Of a stretch of DNA of 64,000 bases, positions 1-9,385 are shown piece by piece. The stretch is from the NCBI GenBank assembly GCA_030447595.1, contig JAUJON010000003.1, positions 1 to 64,000 of the forward strand, read 5' to 3'. Numbering within the stretch: the first letter of the stretch is position 1; each line of letters starts with the position of its first letter. The notes beneath the pieces were generated by a model, which saw only the letters and a list, made by a program, of their open reading frames with translations, ran no database searches and was not told the DNA's origin. Origin of the DNA: Thermosynechococcaceae cyanobacterium YX3bin19. GTDB taxonomy: Bacteria > Cyanobacteriota > Cyanobacteriia > Thermosynechococcales > Thermosynechococcaceae. The position numbers were made by a program, and so were the translations under genes.

Positions 1-53
1 AAGCCGGTAGCGCCCTCAAGTCAACTGTAAAGTCTGCACTCAAAATTGATTAA
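1..53 (+). CDS. Possible 3' end of a gene cut by the window edge
   Basis: One frame stays open from base 3 to a TAA at 51-53 and would give a lysine-rich tail ending in ALKID. Nothing else supports it, and the stretch is too short to assign. It may be non-coding. Confidence 0.2.
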   Translation, partial: AGSALKSTVKSALKID

Positions 54-62
54 ATCAAAACT

Positions 63-260
63 TTACTTGTCTTCCTGCTTGTTTGGCCGTTCAGTCGCGG
101 CAGCGTCTGCAGGAGCCTCTGAGACTCTTAAGGCATCTGCATTAGACTCTACTTCAGCTTCCGGGTTAACTGACATATCAGCGGCATCATCCATCTGACC
201 ACTGGCATTGGTATTCGGTTTGTTAGAAGTGCTTTTATGGCTAGCGTGACCACCCGGCAT
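63..260 (-). CDS. Small acidic hypothetical protein
   Basis: This would encode about 65 residues rich in Ala, Asn, Asp, Glu and Pro, with no membrane segment and no domain I recognise; it looks intrinsically disordered. I start it at the ATG giving MPGGHASHK because a GAGGAG ribosome-binding site sits six bases upstream; a start nine codons further out would place that site inside the gene. It is a monocistronic minus-strand gene at the window edge. Function unknown. Confidence 0.5.
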   Translation of the reverse strand: MPGGHASHKSTSNKPNTNASGQMDDAADMSVNPEAEVESNADALRVSEAPADAAATERPNKQEDK

Positions 261-453
261 GAGTTTCTCCTCAAATAGTTGCATCAATACTCCTCAGCTT
301 AGGCTTAGCTCATGCCAGGAATCTCCTATCTCCAGGCTTAGATTTACCTAATCGAGGATGGAAAGGTACAGAAATTAGCCGTAGTTAAACTTTGACGCAA
401 GTGAGATTTCTTGAAGCTGGGAAGTAATGCCCAGTAGAATTCCTGGCAGAGGC

Positions 454-1233
454 TCAGTAAGAATTCAACAGAGCGTAAAGGCGCTGAGCATTGTGGATCG
501 CATGAGCGTCAGGGTCGTTATTGAAGTACACGTACACATCAATCTTTTGAACCAAAAACGAGCGGATACGAATGGCCCAATCCAGCAGCTCTGCTTCACT
601 GTAGCCCATGCCCTCTTGACCACAGTGCATCCGGATATAAGTCCAGGGGGCTGTCAGACAAATATCCAACGGCACTTTCGGACTTACAGGCAGGCAGAGG
701 GCGACACCTGCGCGCTCTAGTAATCTATAGACTTGTGGAACTAGCCAGCTAGGGTGACGGAACTCGAAGGTATAGCGCTGTTGGGGATACGCTTGCAGCA
801 GTTGGAGGAAGGACTGAAGACGCTCGACATTCAAGGTCCACATCGGTGGCAATTGAAACAGAATTGGGCCGAGCTTTTCTTGCAAACCAGTGGCTCGCTC
901 CATTAGACGAGTTAGCGGCTCTTGAGGGTCTTTCAACTTCTTCATGTGGGTAAGGTAACGGCTTGCTTTGACGGCAAAGCAAAAACCTGCTGGAGTTTGT
1001 GATCGCCAGGCTTCAAAGACAGACCGCTCCGGCAGACGATAGAAGGAGAAGTTGACTTCTACCGTGGTAAAATTTTCGGCGTAAAATGGCAACTGCTGAT
1101 CGCTAGGCAGCTGAGGTGGGTAAAAACGCTCCATCCAGTGTTGGTAAACCCAACCACTAGTACCGATCTGTAGCCAGGCGGTTGATGCAATGGATTGCAA
1201 TTCCTGCTGCCTTTTGGCCATCCGGTTGTCCAA
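454..1233 (-). CDS. DUF72 (YecE-like) family protein
   Basis: The 259-residue product has the DUF72 signature: IGTSGWVYQHW near residue 23, then ERFYPP, a VEVNFSFYRLP segment near 60, FAVKASRYLTH near 90 and GPILFQLPP near 120. The family adopts a TIM-barrel fold related to xylose isomerase-like proteins, and its reaction is not established. The length is normal and the frame intact. The first in-frame methionines (MDNRMAK) leave the exact start uncertain by four codons. The gene stands alone on the minus strand, so context gives no hint of substrate. Confidence 0.9.
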   Translation of the reverse strand: MDNRMAKRQQELQSIASTAWLQIGTSGWVYQHWMERFYPPQLPSDQQLPFYAENFTTVEVNFSFYRLPERSVFEAWRSQTPAGFCFAVKASRYLTHMKKLKDPQEPLTRLMERATGLQEKLGPILFQLPPMWTLNVERLQSFLQLLQAYPQQRYTFEFRHPSWLVPQVYRLLERAGVALCLPVSPKVPLDICLTAPWTYIRMHCGQEGMGYSEAELLDWAIRIRSFLVQKIDVYVYFNNDPDAHAIHNAQRLYALLNSY

Positions 1234-1484
1234 TTTGAATTAATCTTTATTTTCGGGTGAGCCACCAAGCCCAGGCAACCAGGAAGGCCTGGAAGGGAAG
1301 CCGCAACCAAATCAGTGGTGGGGATCGTGTGGCAGCCCTGCCAATGGATTAGAGCTTAAAAAGTCAAGGGCTAGGCCGCTAAAACAGCTAAAAGCGAAAA
1401 AGCACCCTAGTTTCTAAAAGTGAAGCTAGGATGCCTGCTGAAGCTTGCCGGGTACCAAACTAGTTTTGAAAAGAGGCTATTTTC

Positions 1485-1805
1485 TTAGCGCCAAGTCCGG
1501 TTACCATCATCGTCCATCCGCATCTGCCGGATTACGTCTGAAATTTCTTCTGCGTCCTTAACATGATGTAGCGCCTTTTCTTCACCATCTGTATCTTCCG
1601 CAGTAAAGTACGCAGGAATGGTAATTTGGTCACCGGTAATATCAGGAGCATCTACGGCAATTTGCTTTGATTTCTCTTCGACAGATGCAGACTCGTCAAC
1701 TATTCTGTCACCAGGATTAACGGTTAAATGCTTTTCGTTAATTTCTTCTCTGACACTGTTTTCAGGTGGAACAGTTTTCTTAGATTTATCTTCAGTTTCA
1801 GCCAT
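1485..1805 (-). CDS. Acidic hypothetical protein
   Basis: This 106-residue product is very rich in Glu, Asp and Lys and has no hydrophobic segment. It carries a tail ending MRMDDDGNRTWR. Composition and lack of repeats suggest a soluble, largely disordered protein. It lies with the DUF2231 gene on the minus strand but 93 bases separate them. I do not recognise a family; clean start and stop and biased amino-acid use make it a plausible gene. Confidence 0.5.
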   Translation of the reverse strand: MAETEDKSKKTVPPENSVREEINEKHLTVNPGDRIVDESASVEEKSKQIAVDAPDITGDQITIPAYFTAEDTDGEEKALHHVKDAEEISDVIRQMRMDDDGNRTWR

Positions 1806-1898
1806 AAGTCAGATTAGTACTTTAAGGATGAATGTCATTAACTAGCTATACCATGCTGAAGTTAGCGATCGCTTCCTTCTGATGAGGTAGTTTGTGAA

Positions 1899-2420
1899 CT
1901 AAGATTCTTGCCGGCTGCTGTAGCCAATTACAGCAACCTTATGGCGATAAATAAGTTCAGCTCCATACCACCCGGATAAGCCGAGGATTGTCGCCACAAG
2001 CAAGGAGAGAATAATCCCTACAGGCAATATAGCCTCTGCTGGATTCCCTAGACGCAGAACGTAGTTTACGGCTGCAAGCCCAAGTGAAATGAAGTTAAGG
2101 ATCATATGAGCCCAGCCGGCACTACGCTTGCGAACTCGATCAATTCTTATAAAGTCAGATAGACCCGTGACCACTGCAGGTAAGCCGGTAAGTAACCCCA
2201 CACCCAAAAGCCAAATAGAAGCTCGTGCCCAAAAAGGGTCTTGAGTTAACCAGTAACCTAGATCAGTTCCTGCAGCTCCAACCAGGAAAGCAATGGGGAA
2301 AAGCACAATCAGTGGATGAATTGGATGACCAGCGATCGCAACGGTACTGGTTATACCGCTGTCACGGTAATCACTTTCTTCGCTCTCAATGATCGGTGGA
2401 ATGTTCGGGGTCTGCGTCAT
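1899..2420 (-). CDS. DUF2231 membrane protein
   Basis: The 173-residue protein starts with about 30 polar residues and then has four hydrophobic segments. The first carries the DUF2231 hallmark HPIHPLIVLFPIAF near residues 33-46; further segments lie near 66-88, 104-122 and 133-150. It is an inner-membrane protein of unknown biochemical role; some relatives accompany haem or redox proteins. An AAGGAG ribosome-binding site precedes the ATG at 2420, supporting the start. Confidence 0.85.
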   Translation of the reverse strand: MTQTPNIPPIIESEESDYRDSGITSTVAIAGHPIHPLIVLFPIAFLVGAAGTDLGYWLTQDPFWARASIWLLGVGLLTGLPAVVTGLSDFIRIDRVRKRSAGWAHMILNFISLGLAAVNYVLRLGNPAEAILPVGIILSLLVATILGLSGWYGAELIYRHKVAVIGYSSRQES

Positions 2421-2594
2421 ATGAGTTCTATCTCCTTTTTCATTCTTAAGTCTAGACGCAAGCGCCTAACTAAAGCCGCTTTTTGGATAGTTGCCAGGCG
2501 TATAGCTTTAGAGAGACGCCAGATTGAACTTTACTAGTACTTCAACGGCGCTTCAGTCCCACCATAATTGTTGGAAGCCTTTTGCCTGTCTAGG

Positions 2595-3338
2595 CTATGA
2601 GGAAGGAAACTTTTCGATGTGAGTTTCTGCTTGAAGTGTTATCCGGCCCTGCTGCACATCCAATCCCTTCAAGCGAAGTGACATACCTTCCATCTGAAAG
2701 TTACGCAAATCCAGTAATTCGCTAGCCTTTTCTAAAAGAGCATCAGTGAGTTCTGGCGAGAGCTCTTTACCCTCAGTGTACTGAACATCTTCTAGAACAA
2801 TCCGCTCACCCCCGTCGCTTGTGCGGGGTACAGCAGTAAAAGCAACTTGCTTCTTCTCATTTGTGCCCTGCAGGAGAATTTCATTCTCTAGACCAGCTTT
2901 GCCCTCCCCTGGTAAACGGAACTCTACATGTTGAACGTCGACCTTTGTGGGTTGATTGTCAACAGTTACATCTAGGTTTTGCAGCTTACTATAAATAAAC
3001 TCAGAGTTAAATGCACGGGTAATATCTTGTTCCGTTAGGACAACGCGAGTAGCAGCATCGGTAGGATGTTCCAGTTCAATATTGCCAAAAGCTGCCTGAA
3101 AGGGATTGATGGAAATGCGGCTGGTTTCCATCTGTAGCTCCTCCGCGCGGAGATCCTTTTGCATGACCATTCCCTTACCTTCGATAGAAACCGAATCTAT
3201 GTTCCCTTGCATGACCTCAAGAGGATTGGCATCAACGTTAACGTTTAGCGCTTCCACTTCATCGAGTTGGCTAGCCAAACCAATCTCAGCTGCTTTGCTG
3301 ACCGCATCTTCTCCCATTCCTTGTTTATCAGGTGACAT
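2595..3338 (-). CDS. DUF2993 (LmeA-like) protein
   Basis: About 247 residues, matching the cyanobacterial DUF2993 family, related to the mycobacterial lipid-binding protein LmeA. Typical features are the repeated statement that the sequence contributes to a beta-rich surface (VEALNVNVDANPLEVMQG near residue 30), FRLPGEGKAGLENEI near 145 and a C-terminal LRLKGLDVQQGRITLQA segment. There is no clear signal peptide. Two ATGs are available; I prefer the inner one at 3338 because the AAGGA site directly abuts the outer ATG but is nine bases from this one. A role at membrane or lipid surfaces is inference. Confidence 0.75.
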   Translation of the reverse strand: MSPDKQGMGEDAVSKAAEIGLASQLDEVEALNVNVDANPLEVMQGNIDSVSIEGKGMVMQKDLRAEELQMETSRISINPFQAAFGNIELEHPTDAATRVVLTEQDITRAFNSEFIYSKLQNLDVTVDNQPTKVDVQHVEFRLPGEGKAGLENEILLQGTNEKKQVAFTAVPRTSDGGERIVLEDVQYTEGKELSPELTDALLEKASELLDLRNFQMEGMSLRLKGLDVQQGRITLQAETHIEKFPSS

Positions 3339-3742
3339 TACGTACATTCCTTCATAAAAATTTTCTTTTGACTACTCTAATGCCAGCAATTGGGGTGGCG
3401 TATCTGTATCTCGGTAGAGGAAGTACCCTCGGGCTTCCACCGATAGGTCGATAAAGCACTGGTTAACAAATACCTAGCGGAGGCACTTTAACCTACATAA
3501 ATCCCCCATGGAGTGCGGGTGGAATTCAAAATATACTCTGCCTGTGACTCCTGTTCGAGCGCTGTGGTAAGTACAACTGAGGTTCAGCAGCTGCTTACAT
3601 TCAGAAAAGTAGAAATGTATTAGAAGAGATGGGCAGCAGCTCAACCCTGTTCTTGAAGAGGGTCTATCCTTTAAACTCAGTAACGGCTTTGCACCACAAG
3701 AGTAACCGCTTACTTCGCTAGACTCTTTTACAATCTTTATCT
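3339..3742. other. Intergenic region between divergent genes
   Basis: About 400 bases lie between the divergent DUF2993 and S4-domain genes, so promoters for both are expected here. A compact hairpin is visible at about 3419-3438 (GGAAG and CTTCC arms around an inner CCC/GGG pair). I see no RNA gene, repeat or additional reading frame worth reporting. Confidence 0.4.
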
Positions 3743-3952
3743 ATGCCTTCCGCTAACTACGTCATCAAGCTTGATCAGTTCCTTAAGGTGGTTGGTATTG
3801 CCCAAACTGGTGGTCAAGCAAAATTAATTATTCAGGAGGGCCAAGTTGTAGTCAACGATGCGGTAGAAACCCGGCGAGGTCGTAAGCTAGTATCAGGCGA
3901 TCGCGTCATCGTTGGTAAAGAAACTTTTGTGGTTGGAACAAACGTTACCTAA
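3743..3952 (+). CDS. S4-domain RNA-binding protein (YbcJ/YaaA-like)
   Basis: At 69 residues the protein is essentially one S4 domain: IKLDQFLKVVGIAQTGGQAK near residues 8-27 forms the two-helix RNA-binding part, followed by IQEGQVVVNDAVETRRGRKL, a near-canonical S4 loop. Such stand-alone S4 proteins bind structured RNA, probably rRNA or tRNA. Length and motif order are normal for the YbcJ-like family. The exact RNA target cannot be read from sequence. Confidence 0.9.
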   Translation: MPSANYVIKLDQFLKVVGIAQTGGQAKLIIQEGQVVVNDAVETRRGRKLVSGDRVIVGKETFVVGTNVT

Positions 3953-4016
3953 TGTCTAGCTGATCTTTTTTTCAGGCACAACTTTAATTAGTTCAAAATG
4001 CATTGTTTTAAGCTCC

Positions 4017-5222
4017 ATGAATGAAGCTCAATACTCGCTTCAGACAAAGCAAAAAACTTTTAGGATCAGTTTGATACTTTTGCCTTTCTTGCCATATATA
4101 GGGCTTTCAGGGTTGCTTGCAGTTACCGTACTATTATTTAAGGAACATTACAGGTCTATTAGTAGAAGCATTTTAGGAAAAGCTACTTTACTAGTGAGTA
4201 TATTGATATCTGCTAGCTGCTTTACTGCTTATAACAAAACCGAAGCCTTTCTTCAACTAGCCAATTTTCTGCCATTTTTATTATTATTCCTCGTCATACC
4301 ATTTTTGTTAAGAACCTCTGTACAATTTGAGCAACTAGCTGTTGACTTAATAATCTCTTCTGTCCCTATTAGCTTGTTAGAGATTATACAGTTCAGCTTA
4401 GGGAGTATTCGTCCTGCTGCTATTTTTGATAATCCGAATGTTCTAGCTAGCTACTTAGTGGTTATGCTAGGTATTGAATTAGGTCTCTTTTTAAGATTAT
4501 TGAAATCAAATTATTTCTCGTATTTGTTCCTTAAAATCAAGTTCAAACAAAGACATGCAATTCTTCTTTTGGCGTTGGCTATCAGTCTGACACTGATAGC
4601 AATTTTAATTTCTGGCTCAAGGAGTGGCTTAATAGCCGCTCTATTCCAGCTTATAGCTTCTATACTTATCTTTAGTGTATTTACGGGTCAGAGTTTTCTA
4701 ATTCCAAGCATTAGCTTCGCAATTTTAGCTGTATTATTTGCCTCGATCTGGACCTGGTTTGATGCAACTAGAAGGCTTACTCTGAGTTCAATAGCTAGTG
4801 ACTTAAGAATAGATATTTGGCGAGTTGCACTTTCACTCATTCAGGAAAAGCCACTATTTGGCTGGGGCCTTGGTAGCTTCAAATTCTTATACCCTCTACG
4901 GAGTACGACTTCAGAGAATTTTGCTCACGCCCACAGCTTTTGGCTACTTTTAGGAGCTGAAACTGGAATTTTAGTAGTCCTTATCTTGACTATTTTGGTA
5001 GGTTATGTTTATTACGTAGGTGTTAAAGACTTAATAATAGTTCGGCAACATTCCTCTACAAATTTTCTTTTGTTTGGTTATCTTGCTGCTTTTGGTGGGT
5101 GCGTTTTCTATGCTTTGTTTGATTGCACGTTTTATGATGCCAGAGTGAACACCTTTAATTGGTTAATACTTGGCTGCATTCGTCAGCTTACAAAACTTGA
5201 TTCGAGTTCGGGAAACTCCTGA
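4017..5222 (+). CDS. O-antigen ligase/polymerase-like membrane protein
   Basis: The 401-residue protein has roughly ten to twelve hydrophobic segments and the Wzy_C/O-antigen ligase pattern: a SGSRSGL motif near residue 199 at the end of a membrane segment, LFGWGLGSFK near 280 and AHAHSFWLLLGAETGI near 301, which in the WaaL/Wzy superfamily carry conserved Arg and His residues. It would join or polymerise polysaccharide repeat units on the periplasmic face. It precedes gmd and fcl, consistent with an exopolysaccharide or O-chain locus. The gene is clearly richer in A+T than its neighbours, suggesting acquisition by transfer. The acceptor (lipid A, another glycan or protein) is unknown. Confidence 0.8.
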   Translation: MNEAQYSLQTKQKTFRISLILLPFLPYIGLSGLLAVTVLLFKEHYRSISRSILGKATLLVSILISASCFTAYNKTEAFLQLANFLPFLLLFLVIPFLLRTSVQFEQLAVDLIISSVPISLLEIIQFSLGSIRPAAIFDNPNVLASYLVVMLGIELGLFLRLLKSNYFSYLFLKIKFKQRHAILLLALAISLTLIAILISGSRSGLIAALFQLIASILIFSVFTGQSFLIPSISFAILAVLFASIWTWFDATRRLTLSSIASDLRIDIWRVALSLIQEKPLFGWGLGSFKFLYPLRSTTSENFAHAHSFWLLLGAETGILVVLILTILVGYVYYVGVKDLIIVRQHSSTNFLLFGYLAAFGGCVFYALFDCTFYDARVNTFNWLILGCIRQLTKLDSSSGNS

Positions 5223-5417
5223 TGACGAACTTCTGTAGAATTCCATGGCTGGTGCTAGCCTGTAGTTCCATCAGACAAGCCACTCCAACCAATGAATAGG
5301 ATAGCAAAGTATTGACAATGGTTACTAATGTGACAAGCTTGACGAGGGAAATCCTATTATATGAACATCTCCCTTTTAGTACAAACGGATTGATAGGTTG
5401 GGAAAGGAACGAGTAGC

Positions 5418-6506
5418 ATGGCACAGGCGGTACGCAGGCGGGCACTAATCACAGGCATCACCGGACAAGATGGGTCTTATCTAACAGAACAACTGCTGGA
5501 GAAAGGGAATGAGGTGCATGGCCTGATTCGGCGAACTTCGACTTTCAATACTGACCGCATCGACCATGTCTACGAAGACCCGCATATTGAAGGGGCACGC
5601 TTGTTCTTGCACTATGGTGATTTGACCGATGGCACAACTCTGGGGCGGATTCTAGAAGAAGTTCAACCGACAGAAATCTATAACCTAGGTGCACAATCCC
5701 ATGTGCGCGTCAGCTTTGACGCTCCAGAATACACCGTTGATACTGTCGCCATGGGCACCCTGCGTCTCCTGGAAGCCGTGCGAGACTATCAACAGCGTAC
5801 CGGCATAGAAGTCCGCTTCTACCAGGCCGGTTCATCAGAGATGTTTGGACTTGTCCAGGAAGTGCCTCAGAAGGAGACCACCCCCTTCTACCCCCGCAGT
5901 CCCTATGCTTGTGCCAAAGTCTATGCTCACTGGCAAACCGTCAACTACCGAGAGTCCTACAGCTTGTTTGCCTGCAACGGCATTTTGTTCAACCACGAGT
6001 CCCCTCGGCGAGGAGAAACCTTCGTTACCCGCAAGGTTACCCGAGCGATCGCCCAGATTGTTGCCGGTCGTCAGCACAAGTTGTATATGGGCAACCTGGA
6101 TGCCAAACGGGACTGGGGCTACGCCAAAGACTACGTTAAAGCCATGTGGCTGATGCTGCAGCAGGACAAACCGGATGATTATGTAGTAGCAACTGGAGAA
6201 ACCCACTCAGTTGAGGAATTTCTCGGTCTTGCCTTTGGGTATGCCAATCTGAACTGGCGAGATTACGTAGAGTTCGACGAGCGCTACCTGCGCCCTGCCG
6301 AGGTAGACTTATTGATTGGTGACCCGACTAAAGTTCGCCAGCAGCTCCAATGGGAACCTTCGGTCACCTTCAAGGAACTGGTTCTCCTGATGGTCGAGGC
6401 TGATCTGCGCGGCCTCGGTCAAGCCTCCCCCAACGGCAAGGCAGCACAATCTACCCAGGATACCGCCTTTATCCGCCAGGTTCTTAGTGGTAGCCGCTTC
6501 TCCTGA
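5418..6506 (+). CDS. gmd: GDP-mannose 4,6-dehydratase
   Basis: This 362-residue short-chain dehydrogenase converts GDP-D-mannose to GDP-4-keto-6-deoxymannose, the first committed step to GDP-L-fucose and related sugars. The NAD(P)-binding loop GITGQDG is at residues 13-19, [13 protein letters not shown] near 38-50 is diagnostic of Gmd, and the catalytic SSE at 139-141 and YxxxK at 163/167 are present. Length and ATG start are normal. It is followed directly by fcl, so the two form a GDP-fucose unit; the upstream O-antigen ligase-like gene fits a role in surface polysaccharide. Confidence 0.95.
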   Translation: MAQAVRRRALITGITGQDGSYLTEQLLEKGNEVHGLIRRTSTFNTDRIDHVYEDPHIEGARLFLHYGDLTDGTTLGRILEEVQPTEIYNLGAQSHVRVSFDAPEYTVDTVAMGTLRLLEAVRDYQQRTGIEVRFYQAGSSEMFGLVQEVPQKETTPFYPRSPYACAKVYAHWQTVNYRESYSLFACNGILFNHESPRRGETFVTRKVTRAIAQIVAGRQHKLYMGNLDAKRDWGYAKDYVKAMWLMLQQDKPDDYVVATGETHSVEEFLGLAFGYANLNWRDYVEFDERYLRPAEVDLLIGDPTKVRQQLQWEPSVTFKELVLLMVEADLRGLGQASPNGKAAQSTQDTAFIRQVLSGSRFS

Positions 6507-6593
6507 GCAGATTCAGGTTCCGAGAGTAGCGTTAAAAACAGCATCTTGCCAATCCTTTCGGCTACAGTAGCAACTATCTTCAGCCAAGCCACT

Positions 6594-7559
6594 ATGAAAG
6601 CCAGTTCAGTTCTTTGTTTGGAAAATAAGAAGATTCTCGTTACAGGTGGTGCTGGTTTTCTTGGCCGTCAGGTCATTAGCCAACTGCAGCAAGCAGGGGC
6701 TGACCCCCACAAGATCACTGTTACTCGTTCTCAAGATTGCGACTTGCGCTCGCTAGAGAACTGCCAGCGAGCTGTGACCCAGCAGGATATTGTCATCCAC
6801 CTAGCTGCTCATGTCGGCGGGATTGGCTTAAACCAGGAAAAACCAGCAGAGCTGTTCTATGACAACTTAATCATGGGTGCTCAGCTGATTCATGAATCCT
6901 ACCAAGCTGGGGTGGAAAAGTTTGTTTGTGTCGGTACCATCTGCGCCTACCCCAAGTTCACCTCTGTTCCCTTCAAGGAGGAGGATCTATGGAACGGCTA
7001 TCCAGAGGAAACCAACGCGCCCTACGGCATCGCCAAGAAAGCCTTGCTGGTACAACTGCAAGCCTACCGTCAGCAGTACGGCTTTGATGGCATTTACCTG
7101 CTGCCGGTGAACCTGTACGGGCCTGAAGATAACTTCAACCCCCACAGCTCCCATGTGATTCCTGCCCTGATTCATAAGGTCCATGCAGCTCAGCAGCAGG
7201 GACAAAAGCAGCTGCACGTCTGGGGCGATGGTAGCCCAACGCGGGAGTTTCTCTACTCCGAGGATGCAGCCCGCGGCATTATCATGGGCACCCAGCACTA
7301 TAGCAGTCCTGAGCCTGTAAATCTGGGAACTGGGTACGAGATCTCCATTCGCCATCTGGTCGAACTGATTTGTGAGCTGATGGAGTTCTCGGGGGAGATT
7401 GTTTGGGAGACCGATAAGCCTAACGGACAGCCCCGGCGCTGCTTGGACACCCAAAGAGCGAAGCAAACTTTTGGCTTCACAGCCCAGGTTGATTTCAAGC
7501 AAGGGCTGCTCAACACCATCAACTGGTATCGCCAGTACGGCAATCAAGCAGATTCCTAG
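6594..7559 (+). CDS. fcl: GDP-L-fucose synthase
   Basis: The protein (321 residues from the ATG at 6594) is the epimerase/reductase that turns the Gmd product into GDP-L-fucose. GGAGFLG at residues 18-24 binds NADPH, AAHVGGIG near 71-78 is characteristic of Fcl, and the catalytic Tyr144-Lys148 pair (YGIAK) is intact, as is the NLYGPEDNF segment. A TTG 16 codons upstream would add residues that do not fit the family, so I take the ATG. It lies 87 bases after gmd and is probably co-transcribed. Confidence 0.95.
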   Translation: MKASSVLCLENKKILVTGGAGFLGRQVISQLQQAGADPHKITVTRSQDCDLRSLENCQRAVTQQDIVIHLAAHVGGIGLNQEKPAELFYDNLIMGAQLIHESYQAGVEKFVCVGTICAYPKFTSVPFKEEDLWNGYPEETNAPYGIAKKALLVQLQAYRQQYGFDGIYLLPVNLYGPEDNFNPHSSHVIPALIHKVHAAQQQGQKQLHVWGDGSPTREFLYSEDAARGIIMGTQHYSSPEPVNLGTGYEISIRHLVELICELMEFSGEIVWETDKPNGQPRRCLDTQRAKQTFGFTAQVDFKQGLLNTINWYRQYGNQADS

Positions 7560-7603
7560 ATGAAACCATCAGCGATCTATGAGAGTCTGTGAGGAGTCGA
7601 TGA

Positions 7604-7744
7604 ATGAGGATCCTAAAGGGCCTGAATATCTATGAGGAAGTAAGTATTACTGGTCCCATCGGTTTAACTGGAGCCAAGGAAGCTAGTTTGAGGAAATTGG
7701 GAGCTATTGATACACCTACATCTCCACAGCTGCCGGGAAATTAA
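7604..7744 (+). CDS. Possible 46-residue peptide or gene fragment
   Basis: An ATG seven bases after a GAGGAG site opens a 46-codon frame whose peptide contains SITGPIGLTGAKEASLRKLG. The sequence looks protein-like and amphipathic, but I do not recognise a family. It follows fcl on the same strand. It may be a small protein, the truncated start of a larger gene, or chance. Confidence 0.3.
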   Translation: MRILKGLNIYEEVSITGPIGLTGAKEASLRKLGAIDTPTSPQLPGN

Positions 7745-7811
7745 CGGCTCCTTCGGTAACCTGCTGTACAGGGCTGAGAAAAGTTGCCTTACCGACACTG
7801 AGGCTCATAAT

Positions 7812-8636
7812 TTAGATGTTTTTGCCCATGCGGTTGAGCAGCTTGCGAATCAGCTCACCGTCCCTGGCCGCTAGACTATTGGCAAGATATACCTCCAAGT
7901 CCTGGCAAGCCTCACTCCAACGGCCCAACTGGTAGTAAAGAATACCGCGATCTCGCAGTTCTCCGACTGCATCGGGAACAATCAAGAGAATCCGCTCAAT
8001 TGCCGCCAGGCTTTTGGCCAACTGATTCTGGGTAAGGTAGATGTGCTTGAGATTTGTTAGCATCCGCACCAAAAATTGCCGGGGACCAATGGGCGCTAAA
8101 AAATCTGGTTGCAGTTCAATAGGCTGGCCGTAAATTTGAGAAAGCCGCTCTTGACAGTCTTGAGGAAAAAGAATTTCCCCATTGTGAAAAGCGTCCACAT
8201 AAAGCTCCATATCACCGTAGTTAGGGCGAATTAAGAAGTGACCCGGCATGCCAATTCCCACCATCGGAAAATCAAGCCGCTGAGCAATCTCCAGATAGAC
8301 CAAAGATAGAGCGATGGGAATGCCAGTGCGCCGGTCAATGACGTCATTGAGAAAGCTATTACGGGGGTTGTAGTAGTCTCCAGTGTTGCCAGTAAACCCC
8401 AAATCTTGATAAAGGTACTGGTTGATAGTCTGGATAATCCGCAGCGGGTAGGATTCTACGGGCAGGCGCTCCCGCACCTCCTCAGCCATTGTGTCCAAGG
8501 CGTTCAGGTAGCTTTCGACATCTAGGTCAAAATATTCCTCCTGAGCAATGTAGAGGGCCGCCGCTGCCAAGTTAATCTGAGCTTCAGGCTGATGAATAGC
8601 TTGATATAATTGCTGTCGAGCGAGGGGAAAGTCCAT
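7812..8636 (-). CDS. SirB1-like transglutaminase-fold protein with TPR tail
   Basis: The 274-residue product matches the SirB1 family: an N-terminal transglutaminase-like fold with NQYLYQDLGFTGNTGDYYNP near residues 92-111, then SFLNDVIDRRTGIPIALSL and GMPGHFLIR, and a C-terminal TPR-like region (about 195-270). The conserved PGHF histidine is present but the reaction is unknown; bacterial relatives were found as SirB1 in Salmonella and next to prmC in gamma-proteobacteria. The gene is intact with an ATG start. Confidence 0.85.
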   Translation of the reverse strand: MDFPLARQQLYQAIHQPEAQINLAAAALYIAQEEYFDLDVESYLNALDTMAEEVRERLPVESYPLRIIQTINQYLYQDLGFTGNTGDYYNPRNSFLNDVIDRRTGIPIALSLVYLEIAQRLDFPMVGIGMPGHFLIRPNYGDMELYVDAFHNGEILFPQDCQERLSQIYGQPIELQPDFLAPIGPRQFLVRMLTNLKHIYLTQNQLAKSLAAIERILLIVPDAVGELRDRGILYYQLGRWSEACQDLEVYLANSLAARDGELIRKLLNRMGKNI

Positions 8637-8806
8637 ATTGATCTTGTATCACACTCCCAACCTCAAGCAGAGGCTATTAGCAGGCGGCGTTGAATTATCT
8701 TTCTGAAGACTTAGAGTTACTGCTGACCCATTTTGGTATCTTCAGATGGATGTGGTCCTTGAGGGTGCAAAGGACCAAAAAATAGGCGTAAGCTGCTAAC
8801 TGAACT

Positions 8807-9379
8807 ATGAAACCTGAAGAGATTACCAATACCCTGAACCAGCTTTTTAGCTCATCAACCCTGACAGTGCTACCGCCCAGCTCCTGGCAGGTTGAGACCT
8901 CTAGATTCAAACTGCTGGTTCTGCTCTCGGAAGATGAATCTTGGTTACGCATCCTGATACCGATTGTTGCCGCTGAAGAAGCGCAGCCCTTGATGGAACA
9001 GCTTCTAGCCGCCAACTTCAATCTTACCCAGGAAACTCGCTACGCCCTGCACCAGAATGCTTTGTGGGGAGTGTTTCAACATAGTTTGCCCAGCCTAACA
9101 GTTTCTGACTTTTCAGCGGCGGTTGCACGACTCATCGCCCTACAGGAAGCGGGCCTATCTCAGCCTTTTAATCAATTGCTGGAGGAACGCATTCGTCAAA
9201 TTATCCAGGCAGCTAAGCGGCAGGGCCAATCTCTAGAAGCAACGCTGCAAAACCTAGACCGTTTTTACCAGGAAGGACTTATGGGAAACCTGGACCAGGG
9301 AGAAGAGTCCCGTGAAGCAGTACTGGCAGCCTGGCGACGCCAATTAGAGCGGCTCTGGCCGGAGGTAGAGGCAAGCTGA
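8807..9379 (+). CDS. Cyanobacterial conserved hypothetical protein, possibly YbjN/T3SS-chaperone-like fold
   Basis: 190 soluble residues. The first part alternates short helices and strands (EITNTLNQLF, RFKLLVLLSEDESWLRILIPI), resembling the YbjN or CesT chaperone fold; the second part is helical and ends in a charged tail (RRQLERLWPEVEAS). This fold assignment is by eye and weak. It converges with the ABC exporter gene, whose stop lies seven bases beyond. No membrane segment or catalytic motif. Confidence 0.65.
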   Translation: MKPEEITNTLNQLFSSSTLTVLPPSSWQVETSRFKLLVLLSEDESWLRILIPIVAAEEAQPLMEQLLAANFNLTQETRYALHQNALWGVFQHSLPSLTVSDFSAAVARLIALQEAGLSQPFNQLLEERIRQIIQAAKRQGQSLEATLQNLDRFYQEGLMGNLDQGEESREAVLAAWRRQLERLWPEVEAS

Positions 9380-9385
9380 AGTTTA

